NCBI RefSeq assembly: GCF_905171775.1
Contig: NC_053492.1
Location: forward strand, 326,828,720 to 326,892,719
DNA: 64,000 bases
Direction: 5' to 3'
From: Rana temporaria
Lineage: Eukaryota > Chordata > Amphibia > Anura > Ranidae
Below the pieces are notes generated by a model that made no database searches, had not been told where the DNA came from, and was given only the letters and a program-made list of their open reading frames with translations. The position numbers and the translations under genes were made by a program. Positions 41,638-54,406 of this stretch are shown in pieces. Every line of letters begins with the position of its first letter. Position 1 is the first letter of the stretch.

Positions 41638-42232
41638 GCCAGTTTTTTTTTCATTCAATAGTCTTTTATTAATATATCTGAATAACAACAATCCTTACAT
41701 ACGTTTGCGTATAATGTAACATAACGTGGGTCACATAGATGCATAATAAGGCATAACAATACAAAGATAAAGAATGTTTCCGCGAGATACACTATCTTGA
41801 TACTAAAAACATATATGTATGTATAGTTAGCCAAATCCTAGCATAGCCCAATGCCATTGGCATTCTTATGGACTATGGATTCAATTGAATCAATAATGGG
41901 CCCTCCACACTGCCCGCGCCCCTAACGGGAACAGACTGCGCCTAGCAGCGTAGGAGCCGCACTCACCGAGCATCAACCAGCATTTTACAATGACATTATT
42001 CTAACATTCTGCATCTAAGGTGACGAAAAACTAAATGGTATGTAAGCTAGTGGAACAGGGAGCAGTTAGAATAGGAAGAAAAGGGGGGCGGAGCTAGCCG
42101 GAGATCGAGATGGACGCAGTGTAGCTGACCTCCGGATCCAGCGGCGACACAGCGGCACACAGCAGCCCATCCACCGAGCATTCTGACTCAGAAAGCGGGC
42201 GTACTACTGCCTAAGGAGCCGGACAAGCGGCG

Positions 42233-43268
42233 GTGACAATGACGAGGCGCAAAAAGGACGGGAGTCGCCCTACCAAGCGGACGGAGTTTTTCTCCCTCGA
42301 GGCCAAACAAGATGGCACCGGCGCCTCTTCCACGCCACAATCCAGGGCCTTCAAGTCTCCACCTCAGCACTCACACCAGCCGGGGAAGGGAGCAAAACGG
42401 AGCAGCCCTCCTAAACAGTCACAGGAACAGCAACGGAGGTAAGCTCCCCTACAGACTCAGGGGATGACACCAGATACTTGCCAGACTCCATTGACCTCTT
42501 CCCTACCACAAATAAGCCAGTGCTAGATACTGTTCTAAAGGAGATGCTGGTGTCTCTCAGGAGTTCCCTGCACTCGGACATGGTCTCATGTGTCCATAGA
42601 TTCAGCACTGTTCTGAGCAATGTAGCTGACAGAGTCTCCCACGTGGAGAACAAAATGGGGGAATATGCATCAACCATAAATGCCCTAGTTGATGCAAACG
42701 AATCTGCTGAGGATGACATTGATATTCTTAAGGCCAAAATGGCAGAAATTGAGGACAGATCACGGAGGAACAATCTCAAGGTCAGGGGGATCCCTGAATC
42801 TGTTAAACAACCAGAGCTGCGCGGCTATATGGCCCAGCTACTTACAGTTTTACTACCTGATCTGTCTGAACTTGATTTCACGGTGGATAGAATCCACAGA
42901 CTCCCTAAACCTGCCTATCTAAACCTGCCTATCTGCAAAAAGATGAAGTACCAGCCCCGTACTCTAGCCTGCAATTTTACGCTGACCTGTCACAATATAC
43001 ATTACAGAAACGTAGAAACCTTGTCACGATTACTAAAGCACTGAGGAATCACAAACTGAGCTATAAATGGGGCTTCCCGACAAAATTAATTGTCACAAAA
43101 GATAACAAGGACTATGTGATAGACTGCATGGCTAAGGGCTTGGCCCTACTGCAGTCCTGGGGGATTGTTCCTGAACCACAACCACCGCCACACCATAAAA
43201 ACAACGCTGGGGGTATGGAGCAAGAATGGCGCACGGTTGATCGCAGGAACGCTCGATCTCACAATTGA
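42233..43268 (+). pseudogene. L1 ORF1 (RNA-binding protein), frameshifted
   Basis: Basic N-terminus from Met 42233 (MTRRKKDGSRPTKRTEFFSL). A frameshift near 42430 leads into the frame 42478-42930. There a coiled-coil-type region (VADRVSHVENKMGEYASTIN) is followed by the RRM start IEDRSRRNNLKVRGIPESV, the signature of L1 ORF1p chaperones. A deletion/frameshift near 42935 removes part of the RRM. The C-terminal domain continues in another frame (RRNLVTITKALRNHKLSYKW, LALLQSWGIVPEP) to the stop at 43266-43268. L1 ORF1p forms trimers and binds its own RNA. Confidence 0.82.
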
Positions 43269-43644
43269 TCTGGATAGGGCCTTCTCTAAGCAATACCTTC
43301 CGCTGGAGAGAAACACCTCTCTGCTCCAAGTACTTTTTTTACACCCCATTTACCTACTGAGCGATTGAATATCGCACCCTTTCATTTTGATTTGCTATTC
43401 TTCTCCATGGCCAGAAGCCATTGTTTTACGGTTTTATTTTTCTTGTTTAGACTGTTTTTTTTGCCCTTCTGATCGCCCTTGCAGCGATGCCTACCTCTGC
43501 ACAGCCCTCGCCGGGAAGACAACCCGCGAATCCTACGGAGTCCGGATGGAAACCGACGGCCTTGCCTCAGGGAACCAGAATACCCTCTCATGTGAGTGTT
43601 GCCCTATATCCCCTCTTTTACCAGCATACATTAGTAATGCACAT

Positions 43645-46600
43645 ATGGCGATAACCTTTCTCACTGTGAATGCTAAAGGCCTCAACCACCCGGCTAAACG
43701 GGTGGAAGGACGCTTTGCAGCAAAAATGCGATATCTTGTGCGTACAAGAAACGCACTTCATTCAGCACCAGCACCCTAGATGTTCACACCCCCAATTCCC
43801 AAACGTTAACTTTGCTAATGCTGATGCCAAGAAGAAAGGGGTGATGGTAGCGGTTAAGGACTCGGTGGCATTTCGCTTACACGACCACATTGTTGATCCC
43901 CAAGGACGTTACATCATTTTGGTGTGCGATATAAACTCAATTACATACACTGTGGTAAATCTGTACGCCCCAAATGTCAGGCAACTTCAATTTTTCCACA
44001 GACTTATGAAGAAAATAAAAGCAATGCAGAGAGGTCTACTAGTGGTGTGCGGCGATTTCAACATCACGCCAGACCCTTCAGTGGACATGACCTCCACCCC
44101 TAAGAGACTCCCACCTTCTTTGAAATCTTCCCTTCAGGCATACGAATTGCATGACTCGTGGAGATGCCTAAACGCCAACGATAGGGATTATACGTTCTTC
44201 TCTAACCCGCATGGTTCTTACAGTAGAATCAATCTTTTTCTGGTTGATAGGCCATTGTTATTTAAATGTACCTCTGTATCAATTAATGGTATCACCTGGT
44301 CGGACCATGCCTCAGTTAAACTCGTTGTGGGAAATCCTTCCCTTCATAGGCCCACCTACTTGTGGAGGGCTAACCCTTATCTGCTCAGGGAGGGTCCGTC
44401 CAGGTCTTACCTTAAACAGAAGCTGATAGAATTTCTTGAATTGAACCAGGGGTCGGTGGAAGATACATTTGTCTTGTGGAGCGCCCATAAGGCGTTTGTA
44501 AGGGGTATAATGATACAGATGGGAGCGAGGCTCAAGAGGGAAAGGCAGCAGCAGACCGTAAAACTTATTTCCCAAATTGATGCCCTAGACAAACAAAATA
44601 TGATCAAACCGTCCATTACTTTATCCAACCAAATAGCTTGTCTCCGCACGGAACTTAGGCTTAAGTTCCTTGAGGATTTTGAGAGGGCTTCTAGGAGGCT
44701 GAAATTAGCCTATTACACAAGTGGCAATAAAGCAGGGAAACTCTTGGCCAGTAAACTAAAAGGCCATAGAATCAAATCTCAAATCCCACACGTTTACCAC
44801 CCCAAATCTGGGGAAAAACAAATTCACCCCCAGGCGATAGCAGACGCCTTTAGCAATTACTACAGCTCGCTGTATAATCTTAAAGAAGATCATACTACTC
44901 CACAGCCTACGGAAGAGGCTATCAATGCGTTTCTTGACAGCATTGCACTTCCCAGACTCAAGCAGGCCCACCTGGAATGTCTCAATTCTCCCATCTCCGA
45001 ATGTGAGGTGCAAAAAGTTATCCAATCACTACCGCTTAACAAATCTCCGGGGCCCGACGGCTTCACCGGAGAGTACTACAGAACATTTCAGGATGTTCTT
45101 TGCCCACTTCTTACTACAGTATTTGGTCCTGCTGCTGCGTCTTCCTCATTTCCTAGAGAAATGCTCAAAGCTACTATCATAGCCCTGCCCAAACCAGGGA
45201 AGTCTCCTGATGTCCCGCAGAATTTCAGGCCGATATCGCTGTTAAACAGTGATGTAAAAATATATGCCAAACTACTGGCCACAAGAATGGTGGACATATT
45301 ACCAGACATTATCGACATGGATCAATCGGGCTTTACTAGGGGGAGACAGACTGCTGACGCCACTAGGAGGCTAGTCAATTTAATTCACATAGCCAAACGT
45401 AGGGGAACGCCTTCTCTGCTCCTGTCTCTGGATGCAGAGAAGGCGTTCGACAGAGTCCATTGGGGATTCTTGGGAGAGGTCTTGCGCAGGTTCGGTTTTG
45501 AGGGTTGGGTCTTCTCGGCCATCATGGCTCTGTACACGCAACCAACTGCCCAAGTATACATAGCGGGTGCTTTATCTACTCCGTTTGAGATATCTAATGG
45601 AACGCGCCAGGGGTGTCCTCTTTCCCCACTAATCTTTCATTTAGTGTTGGAACCTCTCGCTACGTACATTAGGTCACACCCCCAGATTGAAGGTCTCCGT
45701 GTTGGCACTAAAAATCATGTCATAAGTCTTTTCGCTGATGACATCATTTTGTTCTTGACAAAAACTGACAAATCCTTAGCGACAGTCCACACAGCATTGC
45801 ATTCCTTTTCAGCAATCTCTTATTACAAGGTTAATGAGACAAAATCTCACATATTGAATTTAGGGGTGGATGATGAGGTGAAATCACGATTACAGGAGAC
45901 ATTTCCCTATATTTGGCGAGAGGAGGGCATAACCTACCTAGGTATTACTTTAACTTCTAACCCTGATGATTTAATTGCCGCAAATTACACCCCCTTCCTG
46001 AGCTCCTTTACATCCAGATTACAAAAAATTGCCGTTTCTGAACTCTCCTGGTTGGGAAGGTTGGCGGCATTTAAAATGCAAATTTTGCCGCAACTTCTTT
46101 ATATTTTTAGGACCCTTCCCATACTGCTGCCCAGTGTCTACTTTAAGTCCCTACAGTCCATCTTAAATAGTTTTCTGTGGCAGGGGAAAAAGGCTAGGTG
46201 CGCCTTTGGGGGAATTGTTAAACATAGAACGGCGGGAGGAATTGGTCACGTGCACTTGCAGGACTACTACTTTGCCTCAATCCTAGGACAGCTTAGCCAC
46301 TGGATTGATTCCACCTCCAGAACGCTATGGAAAGATTTAGAGGGGACGCAGGTACCGAGGGGAAATCTCAAAGACTTTTTGCTGACGGCTCGTACCCGAG
46401 GGTCTCAGGGCAGGAATTTCGCTCCACCTATCCTGGCTTCTTTGAGAGCCTGGTCTCATCTTTGCACGGCCAGCGGCTGGACGGGCCCTACCCTCCCGTT
46501 AAACTTACCCATAACTGCGGTTCAAAATCAAATTCCTGATTTAAAACTCACACTTTGGGAGGAAAAAGGTATATATTACCTTGAAGATATAATTACTGAC

Positions 46601-47407
46601 TCTTGCATGGAAGAGTTTGAGGTTGTTCAGCAGAGGTTTAACCTACCAACTGCTGAGAAGTTCAATTACATACGGGTATCCCAGTGGATTAAAAAGTCAG
46701 CCAAGACCCTCACCTTTCTCCCGACAAAGATAGCCCAATTCTACCAGAGACCAGCTAGCGAGTCCAAGGGTATATTAGTTATTTATAGGGGACTTCAGGA
46801 AAAGGACATTCTAGTCAAATCCCACAACATCCTGGCGTGGGAGAGTGACCTCGGAACGGATTACTCCGTTAAACAATGGGAGAGAGCAATAAGCACCCAA
46901 CTGGCTTCCACCAAAAGCACCAATTTGTTGGAGATGCAGCAGAAGCTGCTTCTCCGCTGGTATCTCACCCCGCATCGCCTGTCCAGGATATTCCCAAGTG
47001 CTTCACCGGGATGTTGGAGACAATTTGGGGAAAGGGGGACATTGATCCACATATTGTGGGGATGTCCAAAAATCAAACCCGTCTGGTCACAAGTGGGAGA
47101 CTTACTAGTTAACTTACTACCTACTTGCTCCTTACTCTGCCCTGGCCTAGCTATATTATCCATAGGGGCTGACTCACTTCCCGCTTCACACAAGACAGTG
47201 ATACTACATATTCTTATGGCCACGAGACTGGTCATTCTTCGGCACTGGAAGGACATTGCTCCTCCTTCATTTGCAGAAATCATAGGCACTGTACAAACCC
47301 ATGCCACCTATGAACTCCTACACGCGTCAGCAACGGGCAAACACGTGAGAGCGTCGACATTATGGAGACCTTGGCAAGTTTGGTATCCTGACAAAGGGAT
47401 TAGTTAA
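43645..47407 (+). CDS. L1 ORF2 (endonuclease-reverse transcriptase), one early frameshift
   Basis: The natural start is probably Met 43645 (MAITFLTVNAKGLNHPAKR). A one-base change near 43700 shifts into the long frame 43670-47407, open for 1245 codons. APE-type endonuclease: ILCVQETHF (about residue 22-30), LYAPN, VVCGDFNITPDPSVD and WSDHASVKL. Reverse transcriptase: LLSLDAEKAFDRVHWGFL (about 585-602), GTRQGCPLSPLIF, and FADD (about 690). C-terminal Cys/His segment near 1113 (GCWRQFGERGTLIHILWGCP). Both enzymes act in target-primed reverse transcription. Apart from the early frameshift the protein looks intact. Confidence 0.9.
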
Positions 47408-47956
47408 CTTAAAAAAAAAAAAAAAAATGACTGTGTAAGGTAAACGAATTGGCGAGATAAGGGCATAGATTACCTGTTTATCTTGTTAAAATGTTCTATA
47501 CCTGCTTTCTTTCATTGTTCTCTATTCTGACCTTTTCACTCTATTATTTTTCTCTTCCTTTCTCTTCTTACTTACTTCCTGCTTCCTTTGCTATCACTAC
47601 TGGTTACACACTCTACCACTTTACCTCAGGTAGAATACTATACAGATTTGAAACTAGAGGAGGCATATTGCTTGGAGCATTCCTGTTGCTGGCTGCCGCG
47701 ACCATGTAGAGAGAACGTGGGTGGCTGGCTATAGCCGTTTCGTTAGGAAAAGATATGCTCAAACCCTCTGTTACTGTGATGGTTATACATTCTTGAATTG
47801 ATGCCACAACGTTATTGGAAATTGCATGTACTGACCGCTTTAAATTTACTGCTATGCATTTCATGATTATGCATATTCCTGTTGCTTTTATTGGTATTGT
47901 GTATTTTCTTTGTTAAAGCTGAAAATCTCAATAAAAACTATTGAAACAAAAAAAAA
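47408..47956 (+). other. L1 3' UTR
   Basis: Poly-A at 47411-47426, CT-rich tract, AATAAA at 47930-47935, A-tail to 47956. Confidence 0.75.
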
Positions 47957-48117
47957 AGAATAGGAAGAAAAGAAAAAGGAGAGAACGTAGGAGTAGGAAA
48001 GGTGGGTGAGGAGAAGAAAGGTAAAAGAAAGAAAGTAGGAGAGAGAAAACAGGAACTGGATGTGTTACTCCGGTATGTGTAAGAAAGAAGAAAGGGAGGA
48101 AAGTATCAGATTTGAGT

Positions 48118-51100
48118 CTAAAACCTAGACTCGTTGGCCTTGTACCAATCTACCCAGGGTTTCCAGGTATGGTCCCTATTCTCAGGCCTGCGTTGCGATG
48201 CTTCAAACATTATTTCATAGTTAATGTGGAGATTTGTAGATCTGACCACCTCTCTCAGGGTAGGAACCTCGGTGCACCTCCATTTTCTCACTAGCTCTAG
48301 TCTTGCACTAAGGAGGATATGTGTGACTATCAATCTATGGGACGTGGGAAACGAATCTATTCCTAATGATAGAATAGCCAATTCTATTTGGGGGGGGGCA
48401 ATCGCAGTTAGTGATCGAACTTATAAGGACAAACACTTCGCTCCAATATTTCCCTAACTTAGGGCAATCTCCCAGAATATGCAATAGCGAACCCCTGTGT
48501 CCACACGATCGCCAGCATAAAGGAGAAGATTAGGCTTGAAAGTTTGCTAACCTTGTGGGGATCAGGTACCATCGTAGCAGAATCTTCTGGTAGAGTTCCC
48601 AAAGATTAGCGCATCTAGTAGCTTTGTACACTGATGTGATGGCAAGCCTCCATTGGGATATGTCGTATTTAATAGCAAGGTCCAACTCCCAGGATCTCAT
48701 AGATGGTGTTTTAGTCAATAGATTCTTCTGACTGAGCAGACCATAAAATAAGGATATGCCCTTTATAGAGGTAACTGGGTTAGTGAGATATAGGAATACC
48801 CACCAAGGAACGTCAACAGACAGCTTAGAAGTAGCGTCAAGGAGATGTGATATTTGAATAGCCGTATATTGATCCCTGGAGGATAAGCCATATTCAATTT
48901 GGAGAGATCTGAACGACTTAGTCGCAGGACCCATTCGGATATCTGCAATAGTCCTAATACCTTTGTCTACCCAATTTTTAATATTGAGGTCAGGGACCAA
49001 TAGCTGCAAGCCAGTTATAGGGAATGGTATGGTTTGGGGGTTGGGATCAACCAGAGGTTCGGTCACAAATTTTCCCCAAGCTTTGAGGGCTGCTCTGATA
49101 GTTGAGGAAATGTTTGTGGGCAATTTATCCATATGGGTACTAGCTAAACGTAAATTAGATAAGCTGAGGTTTGGGCACTGGGAGATTTCCAGTGCAAGCC
49201 ACCTCGATTGGGTTCCACTTTGGAACCAACATATCAGTTGTGCTAGGATTGCGGCCAAGTAATAATCTTTAAGAAGCACATGCCCCACTCCCCCAGCAGA
49301 TTTAGACTTAACCAGTTTATGGAAGGCACATCTGGCCCTCCGTCCCTGCCAAAGGAACCTATTCACTTGGGACTGGGCTGAGGAAATTTTTTTATCGGGG
49401 ACCAAGATGGGGAGGTTTCTAAACAAGTAGATAAATTGGGGTAGCAATATCATCTTGAACGCCGCTAAATGCCCTGCCCATGAGGATTCAGTCCAGGAGA
49501 GCTCTCTGAGTTTAGAGGGTAGGGAGAGTAGAAAGGAATTGTAATTGGCTTCGACTAGGTGATCTGTGTTATCCATCAGTATAATTCCTAGGTATTTGAT
49601 ACCATTAGTGCTCCAAGTGTATGGATATTGGTGCCTAATCTTAACAGACAAATCATCATCTAGACCCAAACCCAAAATATACGACTTGCTTTCATTAATT
49701 TTACAATATGAAACCTTGTTGAATAGACCTAAAATGTCTTGCGTTGCTGCAAGTGATGTATCTACATTCGTCAAAATCATAATGATATCATCAGCGAAGA
49801 GACTGATAGAATGTTCCTCTTTACCAACCTTAAACCCGGTTATTTTAGGGTGTGACCTCACCGAAATAGCCAATGGTTCCATTAACAGGTTAAAAATCAA
49901 TGGGGACAGGGGGCAACCCTGTCTCGTGCCATTGGTTATATTAAATGGGGCTGATAATATACCCGACATGTACACTTTGGCCGATGGCTTAGAGTACAAG
50001 GCCTGAACTGCTGTGAGTATGTTACCGCTGAAGCCAAACGACTCCAGAGTCTTGGACAAGTACAGCCAATGGATCCTGTCAAAGGCCTTCTCTGCGTCCA
50101 AAGAGAGGAGCAGAGAAGGCCTTTGCTGCGTTTTTGCTAAGTGAATAACGTTGATCATGCGCCTAGTGGCGTCTGATGTTTGTCTATTTTTAGTGAGGCC
50201 TGATTGGTCTGGATGAATCAACGTGGGCATAATATCTACTAAACGCGTGGCAAGTAGTTTAGCATAGATTTTGAGGTCTATATTGAGTAGTGAGATTGGT
50301 CTAAAATTCGACGGGGAGGTGGGTTCTTTACCTGGTTTGGGTAGTGCTACTATGAGAGCTTCTAACATTTATGGTGGGAAAGAGGCAGAGGCAGCAGCAG
50401 ACTGAAACATCTGCAATAAGCATGATGATAGCAAAGGTTTGAATTCTTTGTAGTATTTGCTGCTAAAGCCATCAGGGCCAGGTTACTTATTAAGAGGTAG
50501 GGAGTCTATAACTTTAGAGATTTCGCTATCGCTAAAGGGGAGGTTAAGAAAATTAAGCTGATCGCTCGACAGCTTGGGGATGTCTAATTTCTCTAGAAAT
50601 TGGGAGATAAGCTCAGGGGTTGGTTGAATGGTAGACGGGTCATCTTTAAGATTGTACAGTTTGCCATATTAGCAGCTGAAGGCATCTGCAATTTGTTGGG
50701 GGTGGAACACTTTTTGGGCAGAGTCAGGATGTATTACGAAAGGGACCTTCGTTTTGTACCTATGTCCTTTAAGGGCTCTTGACAGCAATTTCCCTGCTTT
50801 ATTACCCGATGCATAATAGGTCATCTTTAAACGCTTGGAAGCCCGCTCAAAATTTTCCAGTAGGTGAAGCCTAAGGTTAAAACTAAGTTTTGTGAGTTGT
50901 TCAGACACTGTGATAGTTGGGTTATGTTTATTTTTGCTGTCTAGATCTGATATTTGACTCATAAGCTCCGCAAATCGCCTCTGCCTCTGCCTCTTATACC
51001 TTGCCCCTGTTTGGATGAAAATTCCTCGGATAAATGCCTTATGGGCATTCCAGAGTGTAAAAGGGCTTTGCACAGAGCAGAGATTGTTTCTGAAGAACTC

Positions 51101-51894
51101 GGATATGTGGGTCCGGATTTTGTCCTTAATCTCCCTGTCTTGCAGAAGGAAGGTATTAAGTCTCCAAACCGGAGTTTGTTTACAGGAAGCAAAATCAGCC
51201 AAAGACAATACTACAGAAGCATGATCACTTCAAGATATATCATTAATCTTTACCGACTCAACCTGAAATAAGACCCTCTGCTCTACCAACAAAAGATCAA
51301 TCCTCTCGTATAAACACAGTGAGGTGTGGGAAAAAAAGTAAAATCATTTTCGTTGTCATGTAGACAGTGCCAAGCATCATAGAGGTTATTCTTGATAATT
51401 GATGGGGACAATGCCGGGAGATGGCGCGTAGAGGTGGTGGTGGAGTCCATAGTTGGGTCAGGGGTCATGTTGAAGTCACCACACACAACAAGTAAACCTT
51501 GTTGGACCCGCTGGACTGTCTTCATCAATTTATTGAAAAAGTACACCTGATGTTTGTTGGGGGAGTAGACGTTGACTATAGTGTAAGTGGTGGTATCTAG
51601 GTCACAGATCAGGATCAGGAATCTTCCCAAGGGATCTCTGAAGAGGTCATGCAACTTAAACACCACAGTATCTCTGATGGCAGTTAGGACTCCCTTGGTT
51701 TTTGAGTCCGCGTTGGCCGTGAACACATGAGGAAAACTCCCGTGAGAGCATCTTGGTGGGGCCTTCGCACAAAAGTGCGTTTCTTGGGCACAAATTATAT
51801 CACAGTGATGAGTGAGACCCTCCTTCCACAGGGACTTCCGCTTGACCGGGTGGTTAAGCCCCTTAGTGTTCATGGATAGAATGTTAAGTGGCAT
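48118..51894 (-). pseudogene. Older L1 ORF2, fragmented
   Basis: Endonuclease at 51283-51894 (NTKGLNHPVKRKSLWKEG, CAQETHF, VVCGDFNMTPDP). Linker at 50669-51208. RT at 48530-50368 (612 codons: LLSLDAEKAFDRIHWLYL, GTRQGCPLSPLIFNLLMEPL, FADDIIMIL). C-terminus at 48118-48381. Breaks: frameshift near 51283, stop/frameshift between 50669 and 50368, and one near 48530. Related to the plus-strand ORF2 but clearly a different, older copy. Confidence 0.88.
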
Positions 51895-52382
51895 GGTGTA
51901 GGGGAGTAGGAAGTGCTACCTGGTGGCATAAGGTGAATAGTCTCAAGGAATCCACCTCAGCCACCTTTGAACGGGTAACATGGCCATACAACATTGGATC
52001 GGTTATCAGAAACATAGTACTCACATGACCAGGTGTATGGGACTGATCGGTCCGGTAATAGGTCTGAAGAACATACTCTGACTTTCGGCGCGGAGAGTTT
52101 GTTGCACGTCATTCGACATCCAGTGCGGAGAGGAGGAGAAGAACTAGTTAATGAACCAAAAAAGACGTGAAAAAGAAAGAAAAGGGAGAAAAACAACAAC
52201 GCTACTGCGGTACTAGCAGCAGCTAGAACAGAAGGTTAGTTTCCTTCAGCAGCGACACGCTGCAAATTGCAACGGGGGGGGGGGGGGAGTTAGAACAGAC
52301 TGAGTCGGTTCCGAAAGTTAGAACAGACTGAGTCGGTTCCGGGTACAGGGAACCTAGGTGTGGATAGAGCCCCTGGCCCACT
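51895..52382 (-). other. L1 inter-ORF spacer
   Basis: Contains a G-run at 52274-52287 and a tandem pair of a ~25-bp unit ('agaacagactgagtcggttc') at 52290-52340. Confidence 0.6.
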
Positions 52383-52705
52383 TCAGGTGTGTGACTTAGC
52401 ATTCTTGGCTGTGACTTGTCTCCATTCGGGTTCTATCCAGCGGGGGTTGTGGTCTGTCGAATGCCCTTCATTGTTGTCAGGTAGAATACCCCATTCTTTG
52501 AGCAGGTCAAGGCCTTTTTCTAATGATGTAATTGTGAAGGTGCGGTTGTCTTTGGGGACAGAGAGTTTAGTTGGGTATCCCCAGCGGTATATGATTCTGT
52601 GATTACGGAGCACTTTGGTGGGACAGGTCTGCAAAAAACTGCAAATCTTGGTATTGCTGAGGGATAGATTTGTGCTTCCGCATCACTAACATAAGTTGCT
52701 CTTTA

Positions 52706-53823
52706 TAATGAAAAAAACACTATAAAAAACAAAAAGTTCAATATGGTCAAACAGCGCTGAAAAATTGGTTGTAAATGTCCAATTTCAATAAAATAAGAGC
52801 ATTCATCCGAAAACGGATTTAGAAGATCAAGGTAGTGGAGAAAGTTGATAGAATATCCTACACCTCTTCCCAGAATAAGACACCACTTGTGGGGCACACT
52901 CCCCTTCGGGGTACTCACTCACCAGAAGGCAAAATATAATATACACTGAAAGGTATCTTTTCTCCCTGGATCCTCCGTTTCTCAAGTAGGTATCAGGTAA
53001 AGGAAAGGTTCCACATAGAAACACAAAGGGTACCAAACAATAGTGTAATCCCGTTTTTATTTCACAAAAAGAAGCATTCCCTTTAAAACACCAGATCCCC
53101 GCTCTAAATGCACGTACCGCAAAATAGATGATAACAAACGTATATCCTCGGTAAGTGAAGGTGTCCTCTGACCGGCATCCGATTCCCCAGGTAAACTTTA
53201 CAAACAGACTTGCTGAAAAAGTTGCAGGAAACCGCCGCCTAAGGAGAGTACACTTTGGAACGCACGCTTGAAGCGCACGCGTCACTTCCGGGTCGCCGTT
53301 TAGAATCCCACCCTGACCAGTTTCGCTGTCCAATCAGCTTCTACAGAGGGCGTGGACTGACGGCGATAATAGCCCCTATATATACAGCTCATTGTTCACG
53401 TGGCATATTAATAGCGTCAACAATAACACCAGCACGGAGGCCGTGAAGGCTCAAAAAGGTGTCAATACAGCGGGGAAATTAAATAGTTACTGCACAAGTC
53501 GGTAAACAGAAAAAATTACATATATCTTGATATCAATATTCTGTATACGAAACAATTATTAGTCATATAGACTTAGCATATATTAATGCGTCAATATTAT
53601 ATAACTCACAAATAATTAGAAAAAAACGTCTATGAAAAAAGCGGATATTATATGTAAAGTGCCCTGGGGTCATGGATCACCAATCAGATACACCTCCTGA
53701 AAACAGGATAAATACAGTATAAACTTGAATACAATATAAATCCTAATATGTACAATCTCATTTAAAAGAGACAAATAGGTATATATTCAATATAAACATT
53801 CTAATAACTAGTTTAAAGCTTAT
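52706..53823. repeat. PLE left inverted arm
   Basis: For example 'ctcatttaaaagagacaaat' (53758-53777) and 'gtatatattcaatataaaca' are found inverted at 54805-54875. A frame of 168 codons in this arm mirrors the one at 55307-55813 and is a shadow pair of the repeat. Confidence 0.88.
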
Positions 53824-53830
53824 TAGAAAT

Positions 53831-54406
53831 GTGATTCCTCTAAAACCTAATTTTATCTATCGAAAAGCTCCTAATTACGGTGATAGGATTGTGAAGAAAA
53901 TCCTAGACCCACCTACTAAACCCGCCACTTTCTGGCAAAAAGATGTTTTTTTTGCATGTAGAAAGTGTGGTCCGTGCAAAGAGGTAACATGCAGGATGGG
54001 AGGTCTAGATAAGTTCACATCCCGTAATGATACTATATTTCAGATTAGGGACTTTATGACTTGCAACACTACCTATGTAGTGTATGTATTAGAGTGTCCT
54101 TGTAAATTACTCTACGTAGGCCGCACAAAAAGGAAACTTAAGATACGGATCGCGGAGCATATAGCCAACATAAAGATTGGCTATAAGGATCATAATGTGT
54201 CTTTACACTTTAAGATGTTTCATGATGAAAATCCAGTTGGATTGAAATTTTGGGGAATAGAGCATCTGAGCCCCAATTGGAGGGGCTGTAACCGAGTAAG
54301 AGAGCTCTCCAAGCTTGAAACTAAATGGATCCATTGTTTTGACACATTGGCTCCAAGAGGCCTGAACGTAGAATTAGATATTAATTGTTTTATCAGTGAT
54401 TTTTAA
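53831..54406 (+). CDS. PLE C-terminal part: Cys-rich linker and GIY-YIG endonuclease
   Basis: 191 codons to a stop at 54406. A cysteine cluster FACRKCGPCKEVTCRM (C43, C46, C49, C54) precedes the GIY-YIG nuclease: TYVVYVLECPCKLLYVGRTK (residues 81-100) with KLKIRIAEH and its arginine R106. In Penelope-like elements this nuclease nicks the target for reverse transcription; the RT should lie N-terminal but is missing, so the apparent Met is only the first after truncation. Later residues LKFWGIEHL and KLETKWIHCFDTLAPRGLN are typical of the Neptune/Penelope C-terminus. No stop or shift inside. Confidence 0.9.
   Translation: MIPLKPNFIYRKAPNYGDRIVKKILDPPTKPATFWQKDVFFACRKCGPCKEVTCRMGGLDKFTSRNDTIFQIRDFMTCNTTYVVYVLECPCKLLYVGRTKRKLKIRIAEHIANIKIGYKDHNVSLHFKMFHDENPVGLKFWGIEHLSPNWRGCNRVRELSKLETKWIHCFDTLAPRGLNVELDINCFISDF

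Larger units (their letters stand above)
42084..47956 (+). mobile_element. Full-length plus-strand L1-type LINE
   Basis: AGAATAGGAAGAAAAG at 42068-42083 and 47957-47972 is a perfect 16-bp duplication. The copy starts GGGGCGGAGCTAGCCGG, has a 5' UTR of about 150 bp, ORF1, ORF2, a 3' UTR with AATAAA (47930-47935) and a short A-tail. It sits in the 3' UTR of the older minus-strand L1. Confidence 0.92.

Noticed and set aside
42428..42455. GGAGGTAAG in L1 ORF1 of two copies, looking like a splice donor
   Set aside because: It encodes Glu-Val-Ser in frame in the intact parts and no matching acceptor at intron distance is seen; the frame change nearby is better explained by an indel.
52827..53333. 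168-codon frame, found again at 55307-55813
   Set aside because: The two are mirror copies in the PLE arms; identity reflects the inverted repeat, and no domain is recognisable.
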